Shown here one piece after another: positions 1-5,622 of a DNA stretch of 16,919 nucleotides. Within the stretch, counting starts at the first letter, position 1. Each line of letters starts with the position of its first letter. This DNA is from Gemmatimonadales bacterium (GTDB taxonomy: Bacteria; Gemmatimonadota; Gemmatimonadetes; Gemmatimonadales; GWC2-71-9), in contig JAICEH010000014.1 of assembly GCA_025924275.1 (NCBI GenBank), positions 1 to 16,919 of the forward strand, written 5' to 3'. The notes beneath the pieces were generated by a model. That model was not told where the DNA came from and made no database searches. It saw nothing but the letters and a program-made list of their open reading frames with translations. The position numbers were made by a program, and so were the translations under genes.

Positions 1-1
1 A

Positions 2-253
2 CCGGCCCTGGCCCGACTCGCACGGCGGTTCCGGGAGTACGGCCCCGCCGCCAGCGAATACCCGATGGTCCGCGACGCGCTGCTCGACGTGCTCGTGGAA
101 GGACATCCGGAGGCTTCGCTCGAGCTCCGGCGCGCGTGGGGCAGCCTCTTCGGGCTGTTCGCCGCCCTGGTCGAACGCGCGGGGAGACTGAGGGTGGCGG
201 AACCGGGCGGCGGGACCGGGCGGCTGGACTCGACGGCTGGACTGGACGGCTGA
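2..253 (+). CDS. Globin-like protein, C-terminal part (gene cut by window edge)
   Basis: The frame is open from base 2 and ends at TGA 251-253, giving the last 83 residues of a protein whose start lies outside the window. The segment aligns without gaps to the F-to-H helix region of bacterial single-domain globins and flavohaemoglobins: LARRFREYG corresponds to the F-helix/FG corner, EYPMVRDALLDVL to the G helix (compare HYPIVGQELL in Vitreoscilla haemoglobin), and AWGSLFGLFAALVE to the H helix. The residue four places before the conserved Gly, which is the haem-binding proximal His in these families, is Phe here. If the alignment is right, the protein may not bind haem in the usual way, as in the non-haem globin domains of RsbR-type sensors. 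The last roughly 18 residues are low-complexity and are encoded partly by a 13-bp tandem array that runs through the stop codon. The fold assignment rests on 83 residues only. Confidence 0.6.
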   Translation, partial: PALARLARRFREYGPAASEYPMVRDALLDVLVEGHPEASLELRRAWGSLFGLFAALVERAGRLRVAEPGGGTGRLDSTAGLDG

Positions 254-291
254 ATTCGACGGCTGAACGGGACGGCTGAACGGGACGACCG
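227..291. repeat. 13-bp tandem array across the globin-like gene's stop codon
   Basis: Five consecutive 13-bp units share the core (G/C)GACGGCTG: GACTCGACGGCTG, GACTGGACGGCTG, AATTCGACGGCTG, AACGGGACGGCTG and AACGGGACGACCG. The TGA stop at 251-253 falls at the junction of units two and three. The core CGGCTGA recurs in the arrays near 12931 and 5680. Confidence 0.8.
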
Positions 292-354
292 GATCCGATC
301 TCACGGCCGTCCTCCTCAACCGACACCACAACGAACGACTGCGAGGTATCCGGA

Positions 355-780
355 ATGACCGCCTGCCCCACCCCCCTGCCGGGGACGATCCACCGGGCTG
401 CCGCAGCGCCCACGCGGCGGGCCTGCGTCCACCTCGCCGGCCTCGCCCGGATCGTCCTCCGGGTGCGTGACCTCCGCACCTCGCTCCGCTTCTTCGGCGG
501 CACGCTCGGCCTCCCGGTGGCGGTGTCCGGTCGCCGGACCTTCGTCCGGGCGGGCGGGAGCGAGCTCGAGCTGCGCGAGGAGCCCGGGATGGCGATCTGC
601 GGCGCGGCCTCGACCGATGTCTTCACGCTCGGCTGCGGCAACCTGGCCGAGCTCAACCGCGCCGCCGGCCTCCTCGCGGCGGCCCGGGTACCCAACACCG
701 GCGTGATGCAGGATGCCGCCGGGAAGCACTTCGTTCGATTCACCGACCCGGACGGGAGGGTGTTCGAACTGATCGTATAG
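355..780 (+). CDS. VOC-superfamily (glyoxalase/bleomycin-resistance-like) protein
   Basis: This 141-residue protein has a single VOC module. Residues about 28-55 (LARIVLRVRDLRTSLRFF, then LGLPVAV) form the first beta-alpha-beta unit and residues 127-141 (FTDPDGRVFELIV) the closing strand. The ATG at 355 is preceded by GCGAGG about 8 nt upstream, a plausible ribosome-binding site. The N-terminal 27 residues precede the domain. Of the usual metal ligands only the C-terminal Glu (E138 in DPDGxxxE) is kept. The position of the first His/Gln is Arg32, and no His stands in the third strand. It is therefore either a non-metal binding protein or acts as a dimer with unusual ligands, and the substrate cannot be told. 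It stands alone between the globin-like gene and the parA promoter. Confidence 0.75.
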   Translation: MTACPTPLPGTIHRAAAAPTRRACVHLAGLARIVLRVRDLRTSLRFFGGTLGLPVAVSGRRTFVRAGGSELELREEPGMAICGAASTDVFTLGCGNLAELNRAAGLLAAARVPNTGVMQDAAGKHFVRFTDPDGRVFELIV

Positions 781-819
781 CAGGGCGGCTCGGCGGCTGG
801 CCCGGGGGTGGAATACGGA

Positions 820-863
820 CAGTATGGCGACAGCATAGCGCCAGTCTTGCGACAGTACGGCGC
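820..863. promoter_or_regulatory. Four phased 11-bp direct repeats upstream of parA (candidate operator)
   Basis: Four head-to-tail 11-mers begin with CAG and end in GCG plus one base: CAGTATGGCGA (820-830), CAGCATAGCGC (831-841), CAGTCTTGCGA (842-852), CAGTACGGCGC (853-863). The 11-bp phase places each unit on nearly the same helical face. The block ends about 70 bp before the parA -10 box. The embedded 9-mer GCGACAGTA (849-857) is repeated exactly, in the opposite orientation, in the leader of the ATPase gene at 9279-9287. A repressor or activator site for the downstream operon is inferred from position only. Confidence 0.55.
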
Positions 864-931
864 TCCGCCCCCTCGCCCCTCCCCTGGTCCGCCGGACCTC
901 GCCCGCCGTGCCGTCGCGCCGCCGTGCCGCC

Positions 932-944
932 TATATTGTTGTGA
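932..944 (+). promoter_or_regulatory. Putative parA -10 box giving a leaderless transcript
   Basis: TATATT at 932-937 lies seven bases before the parA ATG at 945, so a normal start site would fall on or next to the A of ATG. There is no Shine-Dalgarno sequence. A -35 element is not evident; the sequence at 909-914 is TGCCGT. The minus-strand GMC oxidase (TATCTT, 6 nt) and second VOC gene (TAGTTT, 6 nt) show the same layout. Confidence 0.5.
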
Positions 945-1751
945 ATGGCCCGCATCCTTGCCATCGCGAACCAGAAGGGCGGCGTCGGCAAGACCACGAC
1001 GGCCGTCAACCTCGCCGCCTCGCTCGCGATCGCGGAGCGGAAGACGCTGCTGGTGGACGCCGACCCCCAGGGCAACGCCACCAGCGGGGTAGGCGTGCCC
1101 CGGGATGCGTTCGGGCCATCCGTCTACGAGGCGGTGGTCGAGGGCCGGCCCACCGCGGAGGCGATCATCCGCGGGGTCACCCTGCCCTTCCTCGACGTCC
1201 TTCCCGCCACCCAGGACCTGGCCGCCGCCGAGATCGAGCTGGTGGACCAGGAGGGTCGACAGACGGCCCTCCGGCGCGCCCTCGCCCAGGTGGAAGCGGG
1301 ATACGACTACGTCCTGATGGACTGCCCGCCCTCCCTCGGGCTCCTCACCCTCAACGTCCTCACCGCCGCCGACGGCGTCATCATCCCGATCCAGTGCGAG
1401 TACTACGCGCTGGAGGGGATCTCCCAGCTGCTCAACACGGTCCGGCTGGTCCAGCAGAACTTCAATCCCGCGCTCGCCATCGACGGCGTGCTGCTCACGA
1501 TGTACGACTCGCGGCTCAACCTCTGCCGCCAGGTGGCGGCGGATGCCAAGGAGTACTTCGGGGCCAAGGTCTTCCGCACCGTGATCCCCCGGAACGTCCG
1601 GCTGGCGGAGGCCCCGAGCTTCGGGCAGCCGATCCTGCTCTACGACGCCCAGTCGGTGGGGGCGAAGAGCTACCTGGCCGTGGCCCAGGAGCTGATGCGG
1701 CGGGTCGAGGGCGCCGGCGAAGCTCGCGCGGCTGCGGAGGCCGCCGGATGA
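945..1751 (+). CDS. parA: Chromosome-partitioning ATPase ParA (Soj family)
   Basis: ParA is the DNA-binding P-loop ATPase that moves or positions ParB-parS complexes during chromosome segregation. The 268-residue length fits chromosomal Soj/ParA, with no N-terminal helix-turn-helix as in plasmid type Ia ParA. The deviant Walker A is KGGVGKTT (residues 11-18) with the signature Lys11. Walker A' is LLVDADPQGN (residues 35-44) and Walker B is YVLMDCPPSLG (122-132). It starts the nine-gene plus-strand operon: its TGA overlaps the parB ATG as ATGA. The ATG at 945 is chosen because the conserved MARILAIANQKGG sequence begins there and a -10-like TATATT lies just upstream, suggesting a leaderless mRNA. 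Four 11-bp repeats upstream are candidate regulatory sites. I see no parS site in the window. Confidence 0.95.
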   Translation: MARILAIANQKGGVGKTTTAVNLAASLAIAERKTLLVDADPQGNATSGVGVPRDAFGPSVYEAVVEGRPTAEAIIRGVTLPFLDVLPATQDLAAAEIELVDQEGRQTALRRALAQVEAGYDYVLMDCPPSLGLLTLNVLTAADGVIIPIQCEYYALEGISQLLNTVRLVQQNFNPALAIDGVLLTMYDSRLNLCRQVAADAKEYFGAKVFRTVIPRNVRLAEAPSFGQPILLYDAQSVGAKSYLAVAQELMRRVEGAGEARAAAEAAG

Positions 1752-2647
1752 CGGGGCCCTCGGGCGGGGGGCAGCGCCGGCTGGGTCGCGGACTCGAGGC
1801 GCTGCTCGGGCCGGTCTCCCGGGAGGAGGCCCGGAGGGAAGGGGCGCTCCGGGACCTGCCGATCACGGCGGTCGAGCCCAACCCGTTCCAGCCCCGCCAG
1901 CGCTGGGACGAGGCGGCGCTGGCCGAGCTCGCCGCCTCGATCGAGGCGTCGGGGCTGCTGCAGCCGGTGGTGGTGCGGCCGCACGGCGAGGGCCGCTGGC
2001 AGCTCATCGCCGGGGAGCGCCGCTGGCGCGCGGCCACGCAGCTCGGCTGGCGCCAGATCCCGGCGGTGGTGAAGGAGGCGGACGACCGCACCCTCCTCAC
2101 CCTCGCCCTCATCGAGAACCTGCAGCGGGACCAGCTCACGCCGATGGACGAGGCGCGGGGCTACCAGCGGCTGCAGGAGGAGTTCGGGCTGCCGCAGGCC
2201 GAGGTGGCGCGGCTGGTGGGGAAGAGCCGGCCGCTGGTCGCGAACACCCTCCGGCTCCTCAAGCTGCCGGGGAAGGTGCAGCGGCTGCTCGAGGACGGGA
2301 CGCTCTCGGCCGGCCACGGCCGCGCGCTCCTCGGACTGGAGGACGGGGCGGCCATCGTGAAGATGGCCCAGGCCGCCGCCTCGCACGGCTGGTCGGTGCG
2401 CGAGCTGGAGGATCGGGTCGCCCGTGGGGGGAAGCGGAAGGGCCCGCTCCCCACTCCCCGCTCCACGCCCACGGCGCAGAGCGCGGAAGCCCGCCGCATC
2501 GAGGACGAACTGCGCAAGCGGCTCGGCACCGACGTCCGGCTCACCTCGAAGCGGAAGGGCCGCGGCACGCTCGCGATCAGTTACTACAGCCACGACGACC
2601 TGGCCCGCCTGCTCCAGCTCATCCTCGGCCGGTCCTGGGACGGATGA
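1748..2647 (+). CDS. parB: Chromosome-partitioning CTPase/DNA-binding protein ParB
   Basis: ParB (299 residues) loads at parS and slides as a CTP-dependent clamp; ParA acts on it. The N-terminal RRLGRGLEALLG (10-21) is the usual ParA-interacting segment. DLPITAVEPNPFQPR (36-50) starts the ParB/Srx domain, GERRWRA (89-95) is the CTP-binding box, ENLQR (123-127) is the second conserved box, and LPQAEVARLVGKSRPLVANTLRLL (148-171) is the helix-turn-helix. The C-terminal dimerisation region follows a linker at about 228-248. The linker GPLPTPRSTPTAQ is encoded in part by three heptads of the GCTCCCC type (2446-2466). The start is the ATG overlapping the parA stop. A longer upstream frame exists but only shadows parA. 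The stop overlaps the next gene's ATG. Confidence 0.95.
   Translation: MTGPSGGGQRRLGRGLEALLGPVSREEARREGALRDLPITAVEPNPFQPRQRWDEAALAELAASIEASGLLQPVVVRPHGEGRWQLIAGERRWRAATQLGWRQIPAVVKEADDRTLLTLALIENLQRDQLTPMDEARGYQRLQEEFGLPQAEVARLVGKSRPLVANTLRLLKLPGKVQRLLEDGTLSAGHGRALLGLEDGAAIVKMAQAAASHGWSVRELEDRVARGGKRKGPLPTPRSTPTAQSAEARRIEDELRKRLGTDVRLTSKRKGRGTLAISYYSHDDLARLLQLILGRSWDG
2446..2466. repeat. Three-unit heptad array inside the parB linker
   Basis: The units are GCTCCCC, ACTCCCC and GCTCCAC. The same heptad occurs at 9228-9234 and near 10553 in junction arrays. Three units make 21 bp, so the reading frame is preserved. It encodes part of the linker between the HTH and C-terminal domains. Confidence 0.5.
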
Positions 2648-3453
2648 GCCGCCGGGCCCCGAAGCGCGTCACGGTGATGGTCCACACCGAGGACGCCTCG
2701 GCCAGCCGTTCCTGGCGACTGCCGGTCTGGGTCTTCCGCGCGGCCCTCGGAGGGGCGATCGTGGTGGCCCTGGGCCTGCTGGCGGGCGTGGCGTTCTACG
2801 TGCCGATCTTGCGGGCCGCGGGGTCGGTGCCGCTGCTCCGGGGCCGGATCGCCGAGCTCGAGGCGGAGAACGCCCGGGTGCGGGAACTGGCCATGGCGCT
2901 GGACAGCGCCGAGGCGCGGTACGGCCGGGTGCGCGAGTTGATGGGGCTGCCCGACTCCGCCCGCGGGGCGGCGGACGCCCTGGAGGCCGCGCCGCTCCTG
3001 ACGGCCCCGCTCCTCCGGGTGCCGGCCCCCTCGGCGCGAACTGCGGGGCCGGGTGGGCCCTCGGCGCCTGCCCGCTGGCCCCTCGACGAGCAGGGGTACC
3101 TGACCCGGGGCGCCATCGCCGGCAACGGGGTGGATGAGGAGCACGCGGGCATCGACATTGCGGTGCCCGTGGGACAGGTGGTGCGCGCCGCGGGGGGAGG
3201 CGTGGTCCTTCTCGCCACCCCCGACCCGGTCTACGGCCTGCACGTCATCCTGCAGCACCCTGGCGACCTCCGCACGATGTACGGCCATCTCTCCCGCCTG
3301 ACCGTGGCGGTGGGCGACACCGTGCCGGCGGGGGGCGTGCTGGGGCTGTCGGGGAACACCGGGCGCTCGACGGCGCCGCACCTTCACTTCGAGGTCCGCC
3401 GCGGCGACCGGCCGCAGGATCCGCTCACCTTCGTGCGAGAGGACAGGCACTGA
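2644..3453 (+). CDS. Membrane-anchored M23 (LytM-type) metallopeptidase
   Basis: This is a 269-residue bitopic protein. A basic cytoplasmic N-terminus (1-26) is followed by one hydrophobic helix at about 28-57, a coiled coil at about 62-100 (RGRIAELEAENARVRELAMAL), a Pro/Ala-rich linker (about 115-145) and a C-terminal M23 domain (about 146-262). Zinc ligands are intact: H167 and D171 in HAGID, and H248 in HLHFE. The catalytic histidines H215 (YGHLS) and H246 are also present, so active peptidoglycan endopeptidase activity in the periplasm is expected. The ATG overlaps the parB TGA, and its own TGA overlaps the bactofilin ATG. A membrane M23 peptidase coupled to a bactofilin recalls the LmdC/BacA and Csd1/CcmA pairs, in which bactofilin positions the hydrolase. 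That partnership is inferred from context. Confidence 0.9.
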   Translation: MSRRAPKRVTVMVHTEDASASRSWRLPVWVFRAALGGAIVVALGLLAGVAFYVPILRAAGSVPLLRGRIAELEAENARVRELAMALDSAEARYGRVRELMGLPDSARGAADALEAAPLLTAPLLRVPAPSARTAGPGGPSAPARWPLDEQGYLTRGAIAGNGVDEEHAGIDIAVPVGQVVRAAGGGVVLLATPDPVYGLHVILQHPGDLRTMYGHLSRLTVAVGDTVPAGGVLGLSGNTGRSTAPHLHFEVRRGDRPQDPLTFVREDRH

Positions 3454-3905
3454 TGGCGATCTTCTCCTCCTCCACCCCGGGCCGGGAGGGCGCCGCTCCC
3501 GAGCCGCAGCGCCGGCGGGGCGAGCCCACCGCGGTCTCGATCATCGGCAAGGACATGACGATCACCGGCGACCTCGAGACCGAGGGCGTGATCAAGATCG
3601 AGGGCGCCGTGCGCGGCACCATCCGGGCCGGCACCCAGGTGCTGGTGTCGCCCGGGGCCACGATCGACGGCGACCTCCACACCCGCGAGGCGGTGGTGGG
3701 GGGCCAGGTGCGCGGCACCATCCACGCCGACGAGCGGGTGGAGGTCCAGGCCACCGCGGTGATCGCGGGCGACATCCACACCACCCGCATCCTCGTGGTC
3801 GAGGGCGGGCAGGTGAACGGTGAGATCAAGATGGGCGAGGCCGCCGAGCGCCGGCTGGCCTCGGGGCGCAGCGAGGAGCAGCTCCCGGCCTGGTCCGAGT
3901 CCTGA
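3453..3905 (+). CDS. Bactofilin (polymer-forming cytoskeletal protein)
   Basis: This 150-residue bactofilin (DUF583) has a disordered N-terminal arm (1-26, starting MAIFSSS, resembling the short membrane-targeting peptides of the family). A right-handed beta-helix core at about 27-128 is visible as repeating short strands: SIIGKDMTITGDLETEGVI, then KIEGAVRGTIRAG, then VLVSPGATIDGDL and so on, each with G-x-[IV]-x-G turns. A polar C-terminal tail follows at 129-150. Bactofilins self-assemble without nucleotide into filaments on the inner membrane and scaffold cell-wall enzymes or ParABS. In Myxococcus the bacNOP bactofilin genes neighbour parAB. Here the gene lies between the M23 peptidase and the lipoprotein, with one-base TGATG overlaps on both sides. 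Confidence 0.93.
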   Translation: MAIFSSSTPGREGAAPEPQRRRGEPTAVSIIGKDMTITGDLETEGVIKIEGAVRGTIRAGTQVLVSPGATIDGDLHTREAVVGGQVRGTIHADERVEVQATAVIAGDIHTTRILVVEGGQVNGEIKMGEAAERRLASGRSEEQLPAWSES

Positions 3906-4870
3906 TGCGCCGGCCCCGCCGCCTCCTCCCCGCGCTCCTGGCCGCGGCGGCGGGGGCGGCGGTGGCCTGCGGCGGGGGCGGGCAGCGGGAGGGGTTCCGG
4001 GTGGCGCTGGTCACCCCGGGCTCGATCGCGGACGCCGCGTGGAATGCCGGCGCCTACGCCGGGCTGGGGCAGGTCCGCGACTCGCTCGGCGCGGTGGTAA
4101 GCCACGTCGAGGCGCGGACGCCGGCGGAGCAGGAGGAGGCGCTCCGCACCTACGCGGCCGAGGGGTACGCCGTGGTCTTTGGCCACGGCTTCGAGTTCCA
4201 GGGCGCCGCCGAGCGCGTGGCCGCCGACCATCCGAACACCGTCTTCATCATCACGTCGGGAGAGCGGGTCCGGGGCAACGTGGCCCCGCTCGTCTTCCGG
4301 CTCCACGAGGCGAGCCGTCTCGCCGGCCTGGCCGCGGGCGCCCTCACCCGCACCGGGGTGATCGGCTTCGTGGGTGGGATCGAGCTCCCGCCGATCCGCG
4401 AGGCCTACGAGGCGTGGGCCGCCGGCGCCGCGGTCACCCGTCCCGGCGTCGAGAGCCGCTTCACCTATCTCAACAACTTCGACGACGCGGCCGCAGGGCG
4501 CGAGGCGGCGCACGCGCTCATCCGGCAGGGCGCCGACGTGCTGCACCACAACGCCGACGCCGCGGCGCTCGGGGTCTTCCAGGCGGTGCGGGAGACGCCG
4601 GGGACGTGGATCTTCGGCGCCAACGCCGACCAGGCGGCCCTGGCGCCCGAGCGGGTGGTCGCCTCGGCGGTGATCGACCTTCCGCGCGCGATCCTGGCCG
4701 TGGCGCGCGAGGTGAAGGAGGGCCGGTTCACGCCGCGGGTCGAGAGCTTCGGGCTGGCGAGCGGGGTGATCCGCTTCGAGGTGAACCCCCGCGCCCGCGC
4801 GGCGCTGCCGGACTCGGTCTGGGCCCTGGTAGTCCGGGTGCGGGACTCGATCGCGGCGGCCGCCCCGTGA
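3905..4870 (+). CDS. BMP/PnrA-family substrate-binding lipoprotein (nucleoside-type ABC importer)
   Basis: The 321-residue protein begins with a lipoprotein signal: basic MRRPRR, a hydrophobic stretch and AVAC with the lipidated Cys at residue 22. The mature part is a Basic Membrane Protein (Bmp) domain: VALVTPGSIADAAWNAGAYAGL (33-54), AVVFGHGFEFQGAAERVA (about 88-105), then VFRLHEASRLAGLAAGALT and IGFVGGIELPPI (about 154-163). Family members (PnrA, BmpD, YufN) bind purine or other nucleosides and feed an ABC importer. The ABC ATPase and two permeases three genes downstream match that role. The start is the ATG sharing one base with the bactofilin stop. The stop overlaps the GTG of the Nif3-like gene. 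Confidence 0.88.
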   Translation: MRRPRRLLPALLAAAAGAAVACGGGGQREGFRVALVTPGSIADAAWNAGAYAGLGQVRDSLGAVVSHVEARTPAEQEEALRTYAAEGYAVVFGHGFEFQGAAERVAADHPNTVFIITSGERVRGNVAPLVFRLHEASRLAGLAAGALTRTGVIGFVGGIELPPIREAYEAWAAGAAVTRPGVESRFTYLNNFDDAAAGREAAHALIRQGADVLHHNADAAALGVFQAVRETPGTWIFGANADQAALAPERVVASAVIDLPRAILAVAREVKEGRFTPRVESFGLASGVIRFEVNPRARAALPDSVWALVVRVRDSIAAAAP

Positions 4871-5622
4871 GGCTCGCCGACCTCGTCGCCCACCTCGACG
4901 CCTACCTCCGCATCGCGGAGGTTCCCGACAGCGACCGCGCGCTCAACGGCCTGCAGGTGGAGAACGCGGGCGGGGTGGAGCGGGTCGTGGCGGCGGTGGA
5001 CGCAAGCCGCGCGTCCATCGAGCACGCGGCCGGCCTCGGCCGCGGCACGCTGCTGCTGGTCCACCACGGCCTCTTCTGGGACGGCAACCTCCCGCTCACC
5101 GGCCGGCGCTACCGCCGGCTCGCCGCGGCCATCCGGGGCGACGTCGCCGTCTACTCGGCGCACAGCCCGCTCGACCTCCATCCCGATGTCGGCAACAACC
5201 CGCTGCTCGCCGCGCGGCTCGGCGTGCCGGTGGAGGACTGGTGGGGCGAGTGGCACGGCGTGAAGATCGGCGTGGCCGGCAACGTGGACGTGGCGCGGGA
5301 CGAGCTCGCGGACCGGCTCCGTCGCCTCCTCGGCGGGCGGGTGCAGGTGATCCCCGGCGGGCCGGAGCGATGCCGGCGGGTGGGGATCGTCACGGGTGGG
5401 GCGGGGGCCATGATCGGCGACGCGGCCGCCGCCGGCTGCGACACCTTCATCACCGGCGAGGGCTCGCACCACACCTGGTTCGACGCCATGGAGGGCGGGA
5501 TCAACGTGCTCTACGGCGGGCACTACGCCACCGAGACGTTCGGGGTGAAGGCGCTGGCCGAGAAGCTGGGCCAGACCTTCGGGCTGACCTGGACCTTCTT
5601 CGATCTCCCGACGGGGAGATGA
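4867..5622 (+). CDS. Nif3-like dinuclear metal-centre protein
   Basis: The protein is 251 residues from the GTG at 4867, which overlaps the preceding TGA as GTGA. This start gives the expected family N-terminus (LADLVAHLDAYLRI). The dinuclear metal site is complete and in the order of E. coli YbgI: H66-H67 (VHHGLFW), D103 (HSPLDLH), H219 and E223 (GGHYATE). Family members form hexameric toroids, and their biochemical role remains unsettled; GTP cyclohydrolase-like and metal-dependent hydrolase roles have been proposed. Its position between the binding protein and the ATPase of a nucleoside-type importer is unusual. It may point to chemistry on an imported nucleoside or pterin-like compound, but that is inference. 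A much longer frame upstream (from about 3820) is a shadow of the bactofilin and lipoprotein genes. Confidence 0.9.
   Translation: MRLADLVAHLDAYLRIAEVPDSDRALNGLQVENAGGVERVVAAVDASRASIEHAAGLGRGTLLLVHHGLFWDGNLPLTGRRYRRLAAAIRGDVAVYSAHSPLDLHPDVGNNPLLAARLGVPVEDWWGEWHGVKIGVAGNVDVARDELADRLRRLLGGRVQVIPGGPERCRRVGIVTGGAGAMIGDAAAAGCDTFITGEGSHHTWFDAMEGGINVLYGGHYATETFGVKALAEKLGQTFGLTWTFFDLPTGR

Noticed and set aside
820..863. Sigma-54 enhancer sites, because of GCGACA-like words
   Set aside because: The words are direct, not inverted, repeats, and no -24/-12 (GG...GC) promoter is visible before parA.
781..944. Chromosomal origin or DnaA-box region next to parAB
   Set aside because: No DnaA boxes or AT-rich unwinding segment, and no origin-linked genes other than parAB.
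908..1747. Extended N-terminus for ParB in the frame open from 908
   Set aside because: The translation is an Arg/Gly/Pro-rich shadow of parA. ParB homology starts at the ATG at 1748, which overlaps the parA stop.
3820..4866. Fusion of a long N-terminal region to the Nif3-like protein
   Set aside because: The upstream part of the frame is low-complexity shadow sequence. The GTG at 4867 begins at the family N-terminus and overlaps the lipoprotein stop.
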